Positions 1-9,440 are shown, counted from the first letter of the stretch. The stretch: 64,000 bases of DNA from Actinomycetota bacterium (GCA_016703525.1 JADJBW010000014.1:79982-143981); one strand, 5' to 3'. Notes: generated by a model from the sequence alone, not told the origin. Made by a program: numbers and translations.

Positions 1-108
1 GCCCACCATCTGCGGCTCCGCACCGACGAGGACTGGCTCCTCGCGCTCGCACGCCACGTCGCCACCGGGCGGCGACGCCACGCAAACGTGAACCCGGGGC
101 GCCGATGA
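1..108 (+). CDS. DUF58 family protein, C-terminal end only
   Basis: The window opens inside a reading frame of 35 codons ending at TGA 106-108. The residues (HLRLRTDEDWLLALARHVA) match the usual C-terminus of DUF58 proteins, which sit between a MoxR-type AAA ATPase and a von Willebrand A protein. The next gene is such a VWA protein, which supports the call. DUF58 proteins are membrane-anchored and of poorly defined role, perhaps in assembling or modifying envelope complexes. The 5' part lies outside the window, so domain content and start cannot be judged. Confidence 0.6.
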   Translation, partial: AHHLRLRTDEDWLLALARHVATGRRRHANVNPGRR

Positions 109-176
109 CAGCCCCGATCGGCACCGATCTCCACGACTCGCCCGAGTCCGACCACGCTCGGAGGACCCCCCGATGA
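105..176 (+). CDS. 23-codon ORF bridging DUF58 and VWA genes (candidate coupling peptide)
   Basis: ATG 105 overlaps the TGA of the DUF58 gene (ATGA), and the TGA at 174-176 overlaps ATG 173 of the VWA gene (again ATGA). The 23-residue product starts MTAPIGTDLHDS and has no recognisable domain. A GGAGG ribosome-binding site for the VWA gene lies inside it. It could be a real small peptide, a device coupling translation of the two flanking genes, or chance. The double ATGA arrangement is the only support. Confidence 0.3.
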   Translation: MTAPIGTDLHDSPESDHARRTPR

Positions 177-1144
177 ACCGCAGCTTCCTCGAGCCCGGCC
201 GCCTCTGGTGGCTGCTCGCCGTCGCCGGCCTCGCCGCCGCGTACATCGCGGCGCAGTTCCGGCGACCGACCTATGCGCTCCGGTACTCCAACGTGGAACT
301 GCTCGACAAGGTCGCGCCGCGCTCGCCGAGATGGCGCCGCCACGTCACCTCGGCGTTGTACCTGCTCGCGTTGACGGGGCTGGTGTTCGCCATGGCGCAA
401 CCGGTCGCCGAGGAACGAGTGCCGAAGGACCGGTCCACGATCATCCTCGCGATCGACACCTCGCTGTCGATGCAGGCCACCGATGTGGAGCCGACCCGTA
501 TCGACGCCGCAAAACGCGCGGCCATCGCGTTCGTCGACGACATCCCGGCGAACCTGCAGGTCGGCTTGGTGGCATTCAACGGCACCGCCAACCTCCGCGT
601 CGCTCCGACGACCGATCGCGCCGCGGTCACCAAGGCCATCCGCCAGCTCGAACTGGGCGAGCGGACCGCCATCGGCGAGGCGGTCGCGACATCGCTGCAG
701 GCAATCGAGGATGTCCCGCCCGACGAGAACGGCAAGCGAGCACCGGGCGCGATCGTGCTGTTGTCCGACGGCAAGACGACGTGGGGTCGCACGATCGACG
801 AGATTGCACCCGAGGCGAAGAAGGCGAAGGTGCCCGTCTCGACGATCGCGTACGGCACGCCCGGAGGAACCGTCGAGATCGCCGACCCCGAGACCGGCCA
901 GGTGGGAGAGACCCCGGTGCCGGTCGACAAAGAGGAACTTGCACGACTGGCCGAACAGACCGACGGGGTCGCGTTTGAGGCCGAGTCGGAATCGGCGCTC
1001 AACGAGGTCTACTCCCAACTCGAACGCCGAGTCGGATACGACACCGAACGTCGCGAGATCACCTGGAAGGTGGCTGCCTGGGCGGCCGTGGCGCTCACGC
1101 TCGCCGGGGCACTGTCGCTGTGGTGGTTCCAGCGTCTGACGTGA
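173..1144 (+). CDS. Membrane-anchored von Willebrand factor A domain protein (BatA-like)
   Basis: The 323-residue protein has two N-terminal membrane segments (about 11-28 and 58-76), a VWA domain from about residue 87 to 270, and a C-terminal membrane segment near 298-318. The metal-ion-dependent adhesion site reads DTSLS at residues 95-99, followed by conserved stretches such as LLSDGK. Proteins of this type work with MoxR ATPases and DUF58 proteins, probably binding protein partners at the outer face of the membrane. A GGAGG Shine-Dalgarno sequence lies about 7 nt before ATG 173. The natural substrate of this operon type is not known, so only the family role is safe. Confidence 0.85.
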   Translation: MNRSFLEPGRLWWLLAVAGLAAAYIAAQFRRPTYALRYSNVELLDKVAPRSPRWRRHVTSALYLLALTGLVFAMAQPVAEERVPKDRSTIILAIDTSLSMQATDVEPTRIDAAKRAAIAFVDDIPANLQVGLVAFNGTANLRVAPTTDRAAVTKAIRQLELGERTAIGEAVATSLQAIEDVPPDENGKRAPGAIVLLSDGKTTWGRTIDEIAPEAKKAKVPVSTIAYGTPGGTVEIADPETGQVGETPVPVDKEELARLAEQTDGVAFEAESESALNEVYSQLERRVGYDTERREITWKVAAWAAVALTLAGALSLWWFQRLT

Positions 1145-1260
1145 CCCGCCGGTGGTGGTCACGCCGGCCAGATCGCGCCGGCCAGATCGCACGGCGCAAG
1201 CCCGACAGCACAGAGCGCTGTGCCGCGCGCCATGGGTACTGGGTAGACGTGGCGCCTCGA

Positions 1261-1266
1261 TAGGCT
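1261..1266 (+). promoter_or_regulatory. Leaderless -10 element (TAGGCT) for the small lipoprotein gene
   Basis: TAGGCT lies 7 nt before ATG 1274, so transcription would start at or next to the start codon. No good -35 box is visible. The call rests on the same TANNNT-7/8 nt-start pattern recurring elsewhere in the window. Confidence 0.5.
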
Positions 1267-1273
1267 GCACGCC

Positions 1274-1732
1274 ATGAGACCACGAGCGACGTGTGCGCTG
1301 TTGCGGCGGTCCGCGTTCGCCGCAGCCCTGACGATCGGCCTCGCAGCGGCGGGCACGGCCTGCGGCACCGAGGAGACGTTCCCGGAGGCGGAGTTCGTGA
1401 AGGCGCTTGAGGCGCCGGGCATCTCCAAGTCGGTCGCCACCTGTGTGTACGCCCAGGTGAAGGGCGACGCCAAGGTGATGCAGGACATCGTCGACGCGAA
1501 CGGGCCGACCGACGACGTCTCCACCAAGACGAGCAACAAGCTCGCCGGGTTCCTCGCGGATTGCATCGGCAAGGAGGCCGAGAAGGAATCGGCCGCGACC
1601 TCGACGACCACGACATCGGTCGCCGACGAGACGTCCTCTCCCACGGACGAGCCGACGTCGACCACGACGACTTCGGGGTCGGGCTCCAAACGTACGACGA
1701 CAACGGCGGCTGCGGCGACCGACGAGGCGTGA
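1274..1732 (+). CDS. Small secreted protein, probable lipoprotein
   Basis: The 152-residue product starts with a basic stretch and a hydrophobic segment ending LAAAGTAC at about residue 34. This resembles a loose lipobox, so the mature protein would be lipid-anchored at Cys34 or released by signal peptidase I. A short globular part follows, then a tail very rich in Thr and Ser from about residue 112 to the end. I recognise no family beyond small actinobacterial secreted proteins. The start at ATG 1274 is supported by a -10-like TAGGCT 7 nt upstream. The stop overlaps the GTG of the next gene by 4 nt, so the two are probably co-translated. Confidence 0.6.
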   Translation: MRPRATCALLRRSAFAAALTIGLAAAGTACGTEETFPEAEFVKALEAPGISKSVATCVYAQVKGDAKVMQDIVDANGPTDDVSTKTSNKLAGFLADCIGKEAEKESAATSTTTTSVADETSSPTDEPTSTTTTSGSGSKRTTTTAAAATDEA

Positions 1733-2268
1733 CCATCTGGGTTGCGCTCCTTCGCGGGATCAACGTCGGCGGACGACGCTTGGCCATGGCCGACGTGCGT
1801 GACCTGTTCCGCGCTGCGGGCTGCGACGACGTTCGCACCTACGTTCAGAGCGGCAACGTCGTGTTCCACGCCGATGCAACCGCCGAGGCCGAAACCGCCC
1901 TTGCCGCCGACCTGTCGCGTCGCATCGGCGAGCACTGCGGGTACGAGGTGCCCGTGATGTTGCGCACCGGCGAGCAACTCGCCGCGACCATCGAGCACTG
2001 CCCCTACCCCACCGGCGGCGATCCGACGCGCCTGGTCGTCTCGTTCGCCACGAGGCCGGTCGAGCCCGCAGACGTGGAGGGAGCGCTGGCCTCAGCCGGG
2101 CCGGGCGAGGACCTCACGTTCATCGGACGCGACCTGTACCTCTGGCTGCCCGACGGCCAGGGCCGATCGCCGCTCGTGCAGGCGCTGGCCAAACGCCCGG
2201 CCGGCCGCGAATTCACCGCTCGCAACTGGCGCACGGTGACCACGCTGGCCGAGTGGTCGGCCGCTTGA
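1729..2268 (+). CDS. DUF1697 domain protein
   Basis: The 179-residue protein begins GTG-TIWVALLRGINVGG, the typical N-terminus of DUF1697 proteins, and ends with the conserved FTARNWRTV stretch. The family is widespread, cytoplasmic and of unknown function. The reading frame stays open upstream, but GTG 1729 is the best start: it fits the family N-terminus and overlaps the preceding TGA (GTGA). The gene ends about 60 nt before smc, which converges on it from the other strand. Confidence 0.8.
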   Translation: MTIWVALLRGINVGGRRLAMADVRDLFRAAGCDDVRTYVQSGNVVFHADATAEAETALAADLSRRIGEHCGYEVPVMLRTGEQLAATIEHCPYPTGGDPTRLVVSFATRPVEPADVEGALASAGPGEDLTFIGRDLYLWLPDGQGRSPLVQALAKRPAGREFTARNWRTVTTLAEWSAA

Positions 2269-2329
2269 GCGGCGCCGCCGCCCGCCATCACTACCGCGAG
2301 CGCGACCTTGCTTCGAGCTGCTTGGGTCG

Positions 2330-5300
2330 CTAGGCGCTGATCTTCTCGGACAGCACCTTCGATGAACCGCCCGGCTCCATGGTCACGCCGTACAGCACGT
2401 CGGCGGACTCCATGGTTCGCTTCTGGTGGCTGACGATGACGAGCTGCGCCGTCTCACGGAACTCGGCGATGAGCGCCAGGAAGCGGTGGAGGTTCACGTC
2501 ATCGAGCGCCGCCTCGACTTCGTCCATCACGTAGAAGGGCGACGGGCGGCTGCGGAACACGGCGAACAGGTACGCCAGCGCGGTCAGCGATCGCTCGCCA
2601 CCCGACAGCAACGAGAGCTTCCGGACGTTCTTGCCCGACGGTCGGGCCTCGATCTCGATGCCGGTCGACAGCAAATCGGAGGGATCGGTCAGCGTAAGCG
2701 ACCCCTTCCCTCCGGGGAACAGCGTCTCGAAAAGGCCGGTGAAATTCTCCGACACATCCGCATATGCCGCGGCGAACACGTTGACGATCTCGGCGTCGAC
2801 CGCGCGGATGACCTTCGCCAGCTCGCGTCGCGTCGTGCGGATGTCGTCGAGCTGGGTTTCGAGAAACTCGTGCCGTTCCTGGAGCGCGGCGAACTCTTCG
2901 AGCGCGAGCGGGTTGATCGGACCCATCACCCGGATCTCACGCTCCAACTCGCGCACCCGGGCGGCCGGCGTAGCGCCCTCCGCCAGTTCGGGGCACGGCG
3001 CCTCGATCGCCGCCTCGGGCTCGACATCGAGCTCGTGGCGACACGCCGCCGTGGCCGCTTCCAGCCGCATGCGAACCTCGGCTTCGCCGATCTCGGCGCG
3101 CGACATCCGTTCGCGATGTTCGGTCAGACGGGTCTCCAGGGCTGCGCGTTCGCGACGACGTTCCTCGAGCTCGGCGGTCACGGCCCGCGTCCGCTCGGTG
3201 TAGCGGCGGCGGGCCGCCCGGAGCTCTTCGAGCACCACCTCGACCTGTGCGGTGCGCGACGTGACGAACTCGGCGAGCACGTCGGTGGCATCGGCGCGGG
3301 CATCGAGCTCGAGCCGACGCTGCTCGGCCTCGCGCCGCTCGACCTGGTGGCGATCGAGCCGCTCGTCAACCTTGGCGATTCGCGATTCGAGCATGCGGCG
3401 ACGCTCGTCGCGAGCGGCGACCCGCACGTCGAGCGCCGATCGCAGCTGGCGCACCCGAGCGGTCTCCGCCTCGAGTGCCCGACGGGCCTCGGCCTGTCGC
3501 TTCGCCCGTGCCGCCAGCTCCGCCTCGGCCGCTTCGAGCTCGGGCAGTCGCTGTTCCAGCTCGGCGCGCCGCGACGCCTGTCGCTGGGCCCGCTCGGCGA
3601 GCTCACCCAGGTGCGCGTCGATGCGAGCCAGTTCGGCCGCCGATTCGGGCGTGTCGCGTTCCAGGCGGGCCATCGCGTCGCCAAGCGATCGGACGCGGTT
3701 GACGGCCTGGTCGCGCGCCTTGTCGGCCTGCGCTGCGGCCGATCGCACCTCGGCGAGCGCAGCGCGGGCCTGGCGCAGCGCATCGGCGGCCGCCTCGGCG
3801 GCCTCCGCGGCCGCTGTCGCCTGGTGTTGCGCCTCTTCCAACGCCGAGCCCGTCGCGCCTGAGCCGCCGGCCCCTACCCGCCAGCCCGCCGCGGCGAACC
3901 GGTCGCCTGAGCGCGTCATGACGAGCGCCTCGGGGTGCTGGATCGCGGCGTCGAGCGCCTCGACCCATCCGCCGTCGACCACGACCGCCATGCTCAGCAG
4001 CGCGTCGAGCAGCCCGTCGACGCCGGGGCGGGTACCGCGCACGTGGCGGCGCAGTGGCTCTCCCACGGCGGGCGTGAACGGCATCGCTCGCGACGCCGAG
4101 AGCGAAACCACCGCACCCGACAGCTCACCGGTGCTCAGCGCCTCGAGCGCGGCGCGGGCGACGTCGGTGTCGGTGACCACCACGGCCGTGAGCGCCTCGG
4201 CAGCGGCGGCCTCGAAGGCGGCCTCCCATCCGGCATCGATCTGCACCACGTCGAGCAGCGTGCCCACGACCCCGTCGAGGCCGGCGAGCCGCTCGGCGCC
4301 GGCGCGCTGGCGTGCCTCGTCGAGCGCCATCGTGAGCGCCTCGACCCGGGCGGCCCAGGCCGAGCGCTGCGCAGCAGCGGCCGACGCCGCCTCATCGGCC
4401 GCAGCGAACTCGGCGTCGGCCGCCTCGCGGGCCACCCCAGCGCTTCTCGGCCGCCGCGCTCAGCCGTTCGACGCTCGCCTCGGCGTCGCGGTGTTCCACG
4501 ACCATCCGCTCGCGCTCCTCGGAGACACGCGCCGCCTTGGCGACGGCGGCGTCGCGTTGAGCGGTGACGCGGGCCTGATCGGATGTCGTGCGTTCCGACG
4601 TGGAACGCACGGCCGCGAGTTCGCCGCGAATCTCCGCTGCCTCGCTCCGAGCGGCCGTCGATCGTTCGTTCCGCCCCCAGTCGGCATCGAAGGCACCCCG
4701 TTGCTCGTCGAGCGCCTGTTCCGCCGCGATCACGACGGCCTCGTCGCCGGCGAAGTCCTCGCCGTCGAGCGCGGCGAGATCTGCATTGAGCCCGGCGAGC
4801 TCGGCATCGAGCGACGCTGCGACGGTGGCGTCGGCCGAGAACTCGCGGTCGCGGTCGATGCCGCGACGGCGTTCGGCGACGAGACGCGACAGACCGACCG
4901 CGCGTTCGCGCAGCGATTCACACCGCGTCAGCACATCGCCGAGGTCGTCCCCACCGGTCGCCGACAAGCGCGACTCGATCGCGATGATCGCTGCGTCGAG
5001 CGCCGCCAGCTGCGTGCGCAAGTCGCGATCGACCGCCGCCAGTTCGGTCTGCGACGTGTTCGACGATGCGAGTTGCGTGCGGAGCCGGGCGATCTCGCGG
5101 CCGGCCAGGTGCACCCGAAGCGCCGTCAGCTCGGCATGCACCGCGCCGTGTCGACGCGCCGCGTCGGCCTGGCGCTCCAGCGGTCGAAGCTGGCGGCGCA
5201 CCTCGCGCAAGAGGTCCTGGATCCGCAACAGGTTCGCCTCGGTGGACGCGAGCCGCCGCTCGGACTTCTCCTTGCGACGGCGGTACTTGAGCACGCCCGC

Positions 5301-5792
5301 CGCTTCCTCGATGATCGCCCGCCGATCCTCCGGCCGGGCGTTCAGCACCGCGTCGATCTGCCCCTGACTGATGATGACGTGCTGTTGACGCCCCACGCCC
5401 GAGTCGCTCAGGAGGTCCTGAATATCGAGCAGCCGGCACGGCACGCCGTTCAGCAGGTATTGGCTGTCGCCGTTGCGAAACAGGGTCCGGGTGATCGTGA
5501 CCTCGGAGAACTCGATCGGCAGTGTTCCCGAGGCGTTGTCGATGGTGAGCGACACCTCGGCACGCCCGAGCGCCGGTCGCTTGGAGGAACCGGCGAAGAT
5601 CACGTCCTCCATCTTGGAGGAGCGCACGGTCGAGGGCGCCTGGGCGCCGAGGACCCAGCCGATCGCGTCGACCACGTTCGACTTCCCCGACCCGTTGGGG
5701 CCGACGACGACGGTGACACCGGGCTCCAGGTTCAGCGTTGCCGAGTCGGCGAACGACTTGAACCCTTTGATCTGCAAGGTCTTGAGAAACAC
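2330..5792 (-). CDS. smc: Chromosome segregation ATPase SMC (one frameshift in the sequence)
   Basis: SMC forms the condensin core that organises and segregates chromosomes. The N-terminal part (GTG 5792 to about 4438) carries the Walker A motif GPNGSGKSN at residues 31-39 and the first coiled-coil arm. The C-terminal part has the hinge (GLDGVVGTLLDVVQ), the second arm, the signature LSGGERSLTALAYLF and the Walker B region MDEVEAALDD. Both parts join perfectly if one base is removed from the CCCC run at 4435-4438, giving 1153 residues, close to the usual 1150-1200. As given, the frame breaks at about residue 452. GGAG lies 5 nt before the GTG. Intact motifs on both sides suggest a sequencing error rather than a dead gene. 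Confidence 0.9.
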
Positions 5793-5885
5793 AGATTCTC
5801 CGTGGTCAGTGCCCGGACGAAGAGGTGGTCACGCTAGCGGCTCGCGCCGCTCGCGCCGTCCGTGCGCCGATGTGTGATCGCCCGA

Positions 5886-6719
5886 TCAGACCTGTGTCTG
5901 TTCGCAGTAGTACGTGTAGCCGTTCCCGAAACGAGACTTCACGATGGGCCCGCGGGCGCGCGGGCTCATCTCGCCGTCGCGCCGGAAGACGTTGATCATG
6001 TCGCTGTAGCCGCCGCGGGCACCGCTGAGGGTGAGGTATCCGTCGTCGCCCACGCTCGCGCCGCCGTGCTTCACCGAGTCGTGGATGATCTCGACCGAAG
6101 CCCGGTACAGACGGCGGATCTCCTGGGTCGAGAGCGTGTCAGGTGAACGGTCGTAGCGCAGCCCCGCCTCGAAGAGGATCTCGTCGGAGTACATGGCACC
6201 GATGCCGACGAGCATCGTCGGGTCCATCAGGATCGACTTCAGCTTGCCCGAGCGCCGCAGCACCATCTCGCCGAACTTCGTCCACGAGACCGGTTCGTCG
6301 ACGAGGTCGAGGCCGAGCGGACCGATGGTCGCCGCCACCTCGTCGGAGGGCACGAGGAACAACTCGGCCGTTGAAGCCGGATCGATGAGGCGAAGCTGCC
6401 CGTGCTGGGTGAACGTGAGCACCACGGCGGTTCCCGGCTCGAGCGCGTCTTTGTTCTGTGCCCGCCGCAGCCGCGACTTCGCACCGAGGGCCACGAGCAT
6501 CACGTCGCCGCTGTCGAGCGCGAGCGATATCCATGTGCCCTTACGGGTGACCCGCTCGATCTTGACGCCGGTCAGGCGCGTCGCGAGCGCCTTCGGCGTG
6601 CCGGCGCGAGCGATCGACTTCTTGCCCGGGACGTCCACCGCCTTGATCTTCTTCCCCGACACCTCTTTGTCGAGGTCGCGGCGGAGTATCTCGAGCTCCG
6701 GGAGTTCTGCGCTACTCAT
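5886..6719 (-). CDS. Fpg/Nei-family DNA glycosylase homologue lacking the N-terminal proline and zinc finger
   Basis: The 277-residue protein has the Fpg/MutM fold: N-terminal ELPELE stretch, helix-two-turn-helix region GIGAMYSDEILFEAGL, and a C-terminal part ending NGYTYYCEQTQV. Fpg enzymes excise oxidised purines and use Pro2 as Schiff-base nucleophile. Here the start is MSSAELPELE, so Ala4 occupies the proline position, although the following Glu is kept. The four-Cys zinc finger of classical Fpg is also missing: only one Cys remains. The start is fixed by an ATGA overlap with the rnc stop, so a shorter proline-led form is unlikely. It may be a glycosylase using another residue, or a non-catalytic DNA-binding paralogue. 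The name mutM should be used with caution. Confidence 0.75.
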   Translation of the reverse strand: MSSAELPELEILRRDLDKEVSGKKIKAVDVPGKKSIARAGTPKALATRLTGVKIERVTRKGTWISLALDSGDVMLVALGAKSRLRRAQNKDALEPGTAVVLTFTQHGQLRLIDPASTAELFLVPSDEVAATIGPLGLDLVDEPVSWTKFGEMVLRRSGKLKSILMDPTMLVGIGAMYSDEILFEAGLRYDRSPDTLSTQEIRRLYRASVEIIHDSVKHGGASVGDDGYLTLSGARGGYSDMINVFRRDGEMSPRARGPIVKSRFGNGYTYYCEQTQV

Positions 6720-7457
6720 GTGCCGGGGTTCCCTTCATCGGTGAGCCGTTCGAGTGCCGCGGCGGCCGCGGCTTGCTCCGCCTCTTTCTTGGTCCGGCCA
6801 CTGCCCTCGCCCCAGACCTCCCCGCTGAACGCGACCGTCGCGGAGAATTCCTTCGCGTGGTCGGGCCCCGCGCCGACCACGCTGTAGCGGGGCATGCGTT
6901 CGAGCCGGTGGGCCGCAAACTCCTGCAGCCGCGACTTCCGGGTCGCCCGGATCGGCCCCCGACTCGACATGTGCGATCTCGGGGCCGAGCAGGCGCGCCA
7001 CCGCCGACGCCGCGGCCGAGAGCCCGCCGTCGAGATACACCGCGCCGATCACCGCCTCGCAGCAGTCCGCAAGGATGGACTCCTTCTCGGCACCGCCCGT
7101 CGCGGCCTCGCCACGCCCGAGCAGCAGGCACGACGCGAGGTCGATACGGCGGCCGGCGCCCGCCAGCGCGCGGGTGTTCACCAGCGCCGCACGACGCTGG
7201 GCGAGAAGCCCTTCCGGCGCCGGCGGATCGGTGGTGAAGAGACGTTCGGTCACCACGAGCTGGAGCACCGCATCTCCGAGGAACTCCAAGCGCTCGTTCG
7301 ACGCGAGGCCGCCGTTCTCGGCGCACCATGAGCGGTGCCGGAACGCGATCTCCAGTTGCGTGATGTCGGCGAACTCGTGGTCGATCCGATCCGCGAGCGC
7401 CGCGAGGAGCGCCACTCGGTCGCCGTCGAGCGCGTCACCCGAGTCGACTGAGGACAT
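6716..7457 (-). CDS. rnc: Ribonuclease III (one frameshift in the sequence)
   Basis: RNase III cuts double-stranded RNA in rRNA and mRNA maturation. The catalytic half carries the signature NERLEFLGDAVL and the second metal-binding stretch ADCCEAVIGAVYLDGG. The double-stranded-RNA-binding domain (RLQEFAAHRLE to KKEAEQAAAAAAL) lies in another frame. Removing one G of the GG that pairs with 6938-6939 joins them as DPKSRLQEF and gives a normal protein of about 246 residues. The stop overlaps ATG of the fpg-like gene (ATGA). The start is uncertain: ATG 7457 or 7469 overlap the acp gene, and GTG 7415 would start after it. Confidence 0.85.
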
Positions 7458-7725
7458 AATCGACCGCATCCCGAACGGTCTGAAGTTCGTCGAGATCTTC
7501 GCTATCGATCTCGAAGCCGGCGGTGCGTTCGCTGTACTCCTCTTCGAGCGCCTCGACCAGTTCGATGAGCGCGATGGAGTCGGCGTGGAGGTCGGCGGTC
7601 AGCGAGTCGCCCTCGAGAACCGACGCCGGGTCGATCTCGAGGATCATCCCCAGCTGGTCACGCACGACCGCCAGCACAGCCTCGCGGTCAAGTGGCGCGT
7701 GATGAGTGTGCGTTTCGGCCGGCAC
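7435..7725 (-). CDS. acpP: Acyl carrier protein
   Basis: The 96-residue acidic protein carries the phosphopantetheine attachment motif ADSIALIEL with Ser50 as the modified serine. It would carry acyl chains in fatty-acid synthesis in the cytoplasm. Compared with a typical 77-80-residue ACP it has a short N-terminal extension containing THTHH. GTG 7725 follows a strong AAGGAGA ribosome-binding site at about 7 nt. The position between rpmF and rnc matches the common bacterial fatty-acid/ribosome cluster, although plsX and the fab genes are absent here. Confidence 0.85.
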   Translation of the reverse strand: MPAETHTHHAPLDREAVLAVVRDQLGMILEIDPASVLEGDSLTADLHADSIALIELVEALEEEYSERTAGFEIDSEDLDELQTVRDAVDYVLSRLG

Positions 7726-7898
7726 GACGTGCTCTCCTTCTCACTTCCCCTGATGAATACTGCCCCAGGGTCGCGCTCCGAGAAGGAACGACCGCGAAGA
7801 GCGTCTAGCCGAGCCGCTTGGGCGCGATCCGGGGACGCGGAGTGTACCCGGATCGGACGGCCCACCGGGGGCATCCCGACGCCCGGTACGAGTTCGAC

Positions 7899-8078
7899 TC
7901 AGTCGACCTCGATCGCCTGGCGGCCGTGGTACCAGCCGCAGTTGCCGCAGACGACGTGGGGGAGCTTCACGGCGGCGCATCGGGGGCACGTGCTGCGCGA
8001 CGGCACCTCAAGCCGCCATGCGGAGGCACGGCGGCTCCGGCTCTTCGCCTTCGACATCTTCTTCTTGGGGACGGCCAT
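7899..8078 (-). CDS. rpmF: 50S ribosomal protein L32
   Basis: The 59-residue protein begins MAVPKKKMSKAKSRSRRA, the classical L32 N-terminus, and contains two Cys pairs (CPRC and CGNC) forming the zinc-binding type of L32. A longer open frame continues upstream, but ATG 8078 matches the family start and has AGGA about 6 nt before it. The neighbouring DUF177/YceD gene upstream is the usual partner of rpmF. Confidence 0.95.
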   Translation of the reverse strand: MAVPKKKMSKAKSRSRRASAWRLEVPSRSTCPRCAAVKLPHVVCGNCGWYHGRQAIEVD

Positions 8079-8257
8079 CGACGTTCCTGCTCGCTCTGGT
8101 CGGACCGGATCGGCCGACACTGCGGTCGCACGCGGATTGGCGTGCACACAACGGGCGGCCACTCTACCGGACGCATCCGCCCCTCGGAAATCGAAGCGGC
8201 CGTCCCCGCCCCGATCGCCCTTGCCGCGATCGGCGGATGAGGCGCTCGAAACGAGCG

Positions 8258-8773
8258 CTACTCGATGTCGGCGACGAGCGCATCGAGGGCCGCCCATCGG
8301 GGGTCCACGGGAGCCGCGTCGGCCTCGTCGGCCGGGAGTTGGACCGGGAAGTGCTCAGGGTCGGGGCCGGGGCAGTCGGCGCGACACAACGGTGCGATCG
8401 GCAACCCCAGCAGCACGTTCTCGCGCACGACCGGCTCCAGGTCGATCCGGTCCTCGAGGATCGGGTAGGTGACACCCTCGTCGGGTGCCGGCTCGAACAC
8501 CTCGTCGACCGTCACCTCGATCTCGCCCGACACGGGGTCGAGGCACCGGCGGCACGCGCCGCTCCACGCCGCCGCGAGTCGCCCCGCAGACGCGATGCCG
8601 CCCGACACCGATTCGAGGTCGATCGCCACCGTCACCGGGCCCTCGACGTGCACCGACGTGGCATCGAGGCCGATCTCCCCGAGGTCGACCCGACAGTCGA
8701 CCGAGCGCCGCTCGCCCACGTGGCGGCGCAACTCGGTGATGTTGACGATCAGCTCGGGAATCGACGGACTCAT
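8258..8773 (-). CDS. DUF177 (YceD) family protein
   Basis: The 171-residue protein has the DUF177 layout: an N-terminal beta-rich part, the conserved CRRCL motif near residue 84 and a second metal-binding Cys pair in CRADCPG. Members are linked to 23S rRNA accumulation and sit next to rpmF, as here. It starts 9 nt downstream of the DivIVA-like gene and probably shares its transcript with rpmF. The 180 bp between this gene and rpmF show no other feature. Confidence 0.85.
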   Translation of the reverse strand: MSPSIPELIVNITELRRHVGERRSVDCRVDLGEIGLDATSVHVEGPVTVAIDLESVSGGIASAGRLAAAWSGACRRCLDPVSGEIEVTVDEVFEPAPDEGVTYPILEDRIDLEPVVRENVLLGLPIAPLCRADCPGPDPEHFPVQLPADEADAAPVDPRWAALDALVADIE

Positions 8774-8782
8774 GTCGGCGGC

Positions 8783-9343
8783 TCAGTCGAGGTCTTGGTC
8801 GAAGAAGGCCGCCGCGTCGGAATCGTCGTCGTCGTCGTACACGCCGGCGGGGATCGGCGTGCCGAGCTCGGACTCTGCGATCGTCGTAGCGAGTTTGCGG
8901 CGCCCTGCGGTGACCGTCTTCGCGAGCCGATCGAGCACCACCTCGAAGCTCGCGAGCTTCTGGTCGCAGTAGTCCTCGGCCTGATGGCGCATGCGCCGCG
9001 ACTCCTCCTCGGCTTCGTCGAGGATCGCCTGCGCCCGGTGGTTCGCCGCCTTCACCACCTCGGTGCGCTGCACCATGCGAGCGACGTGAGACTTGGCATC
9101 CGCGATGATCTCCTCGGCCTCGCGGTGTGCCTTCGCCCGCACCTCCTCGCGTTCCGTCAGCAGCCAACGTGCCGCCCGAAGCTCATCGGGCAGGTTGGAC
9201 AGGATCTCGTCGAGCATGTCGAGGAACTCGTCGCGATTGATGATCGCCGAGTTCGACATCGGCATGCTTCGGGCGGTCTCGACGATCTCGACGAGTTGGC
9301 GGAGCAGGTCCTCGGACTGATGGATGGACGAAGCGTCGGTCAC
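8783..9343 (-). CDS. Coiled-coil DivIVA-like protein
   Basis: The 186-residue protein is mostly charged coiled coil (about residues 35-150, with stretches such as REAEEIIADAKSHV), followed by an acidic tail with five consecutive Asp. Actinobacterial homologues of this kind (Rv2927c type) lie beside coaD and rsmD and are often annotated as cell-division initiation or DivIVA-like proteins. That genomic position is kept here. GTG 9343 has AGAGGA about 8 nt upstream. The function in cell division is inferred from the family only. Confidence 0.7.
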   Translation of the reverse strand: MTDASSIHQSEDLLRQLVEIVETARSMPMSNSAIINRDEFLDMLDEILSNLPDELRAARWLLTEREEVRAKAHREAEEIIADAKSHVARMVQRTEVVKAANHRAQAILDEAEEESRRMRHQAEDYCDQKLASFEVVLDRLAKTVTAGRRKLATTIAESELGTPIPAGVYDDDDDSDAAAFFDQDLD

Positions 9344-9440
9344 GGTCGGATTCCTCTGATGGGGCGTGGTGACGGTGGACTACGGAACGAGCGGGGCGAA
9401 CGGCGGGGCGTTCGAGCGATCAGCGTGACACGTTGCGCGC

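Noticed and set aside
2258..2272. Short inverted repeat at the DUF1697 stop as a terminator
   Set aside because: The stem is only six pairs with a tiny loop and includes coding sequence; such palindromes are common at this GC content.
2330..5792. smc as a true pseudogene or two-protein split
   Set aside because: One base in a homopolymer repairs it, and many other essential genes nearby show the same kind of break.
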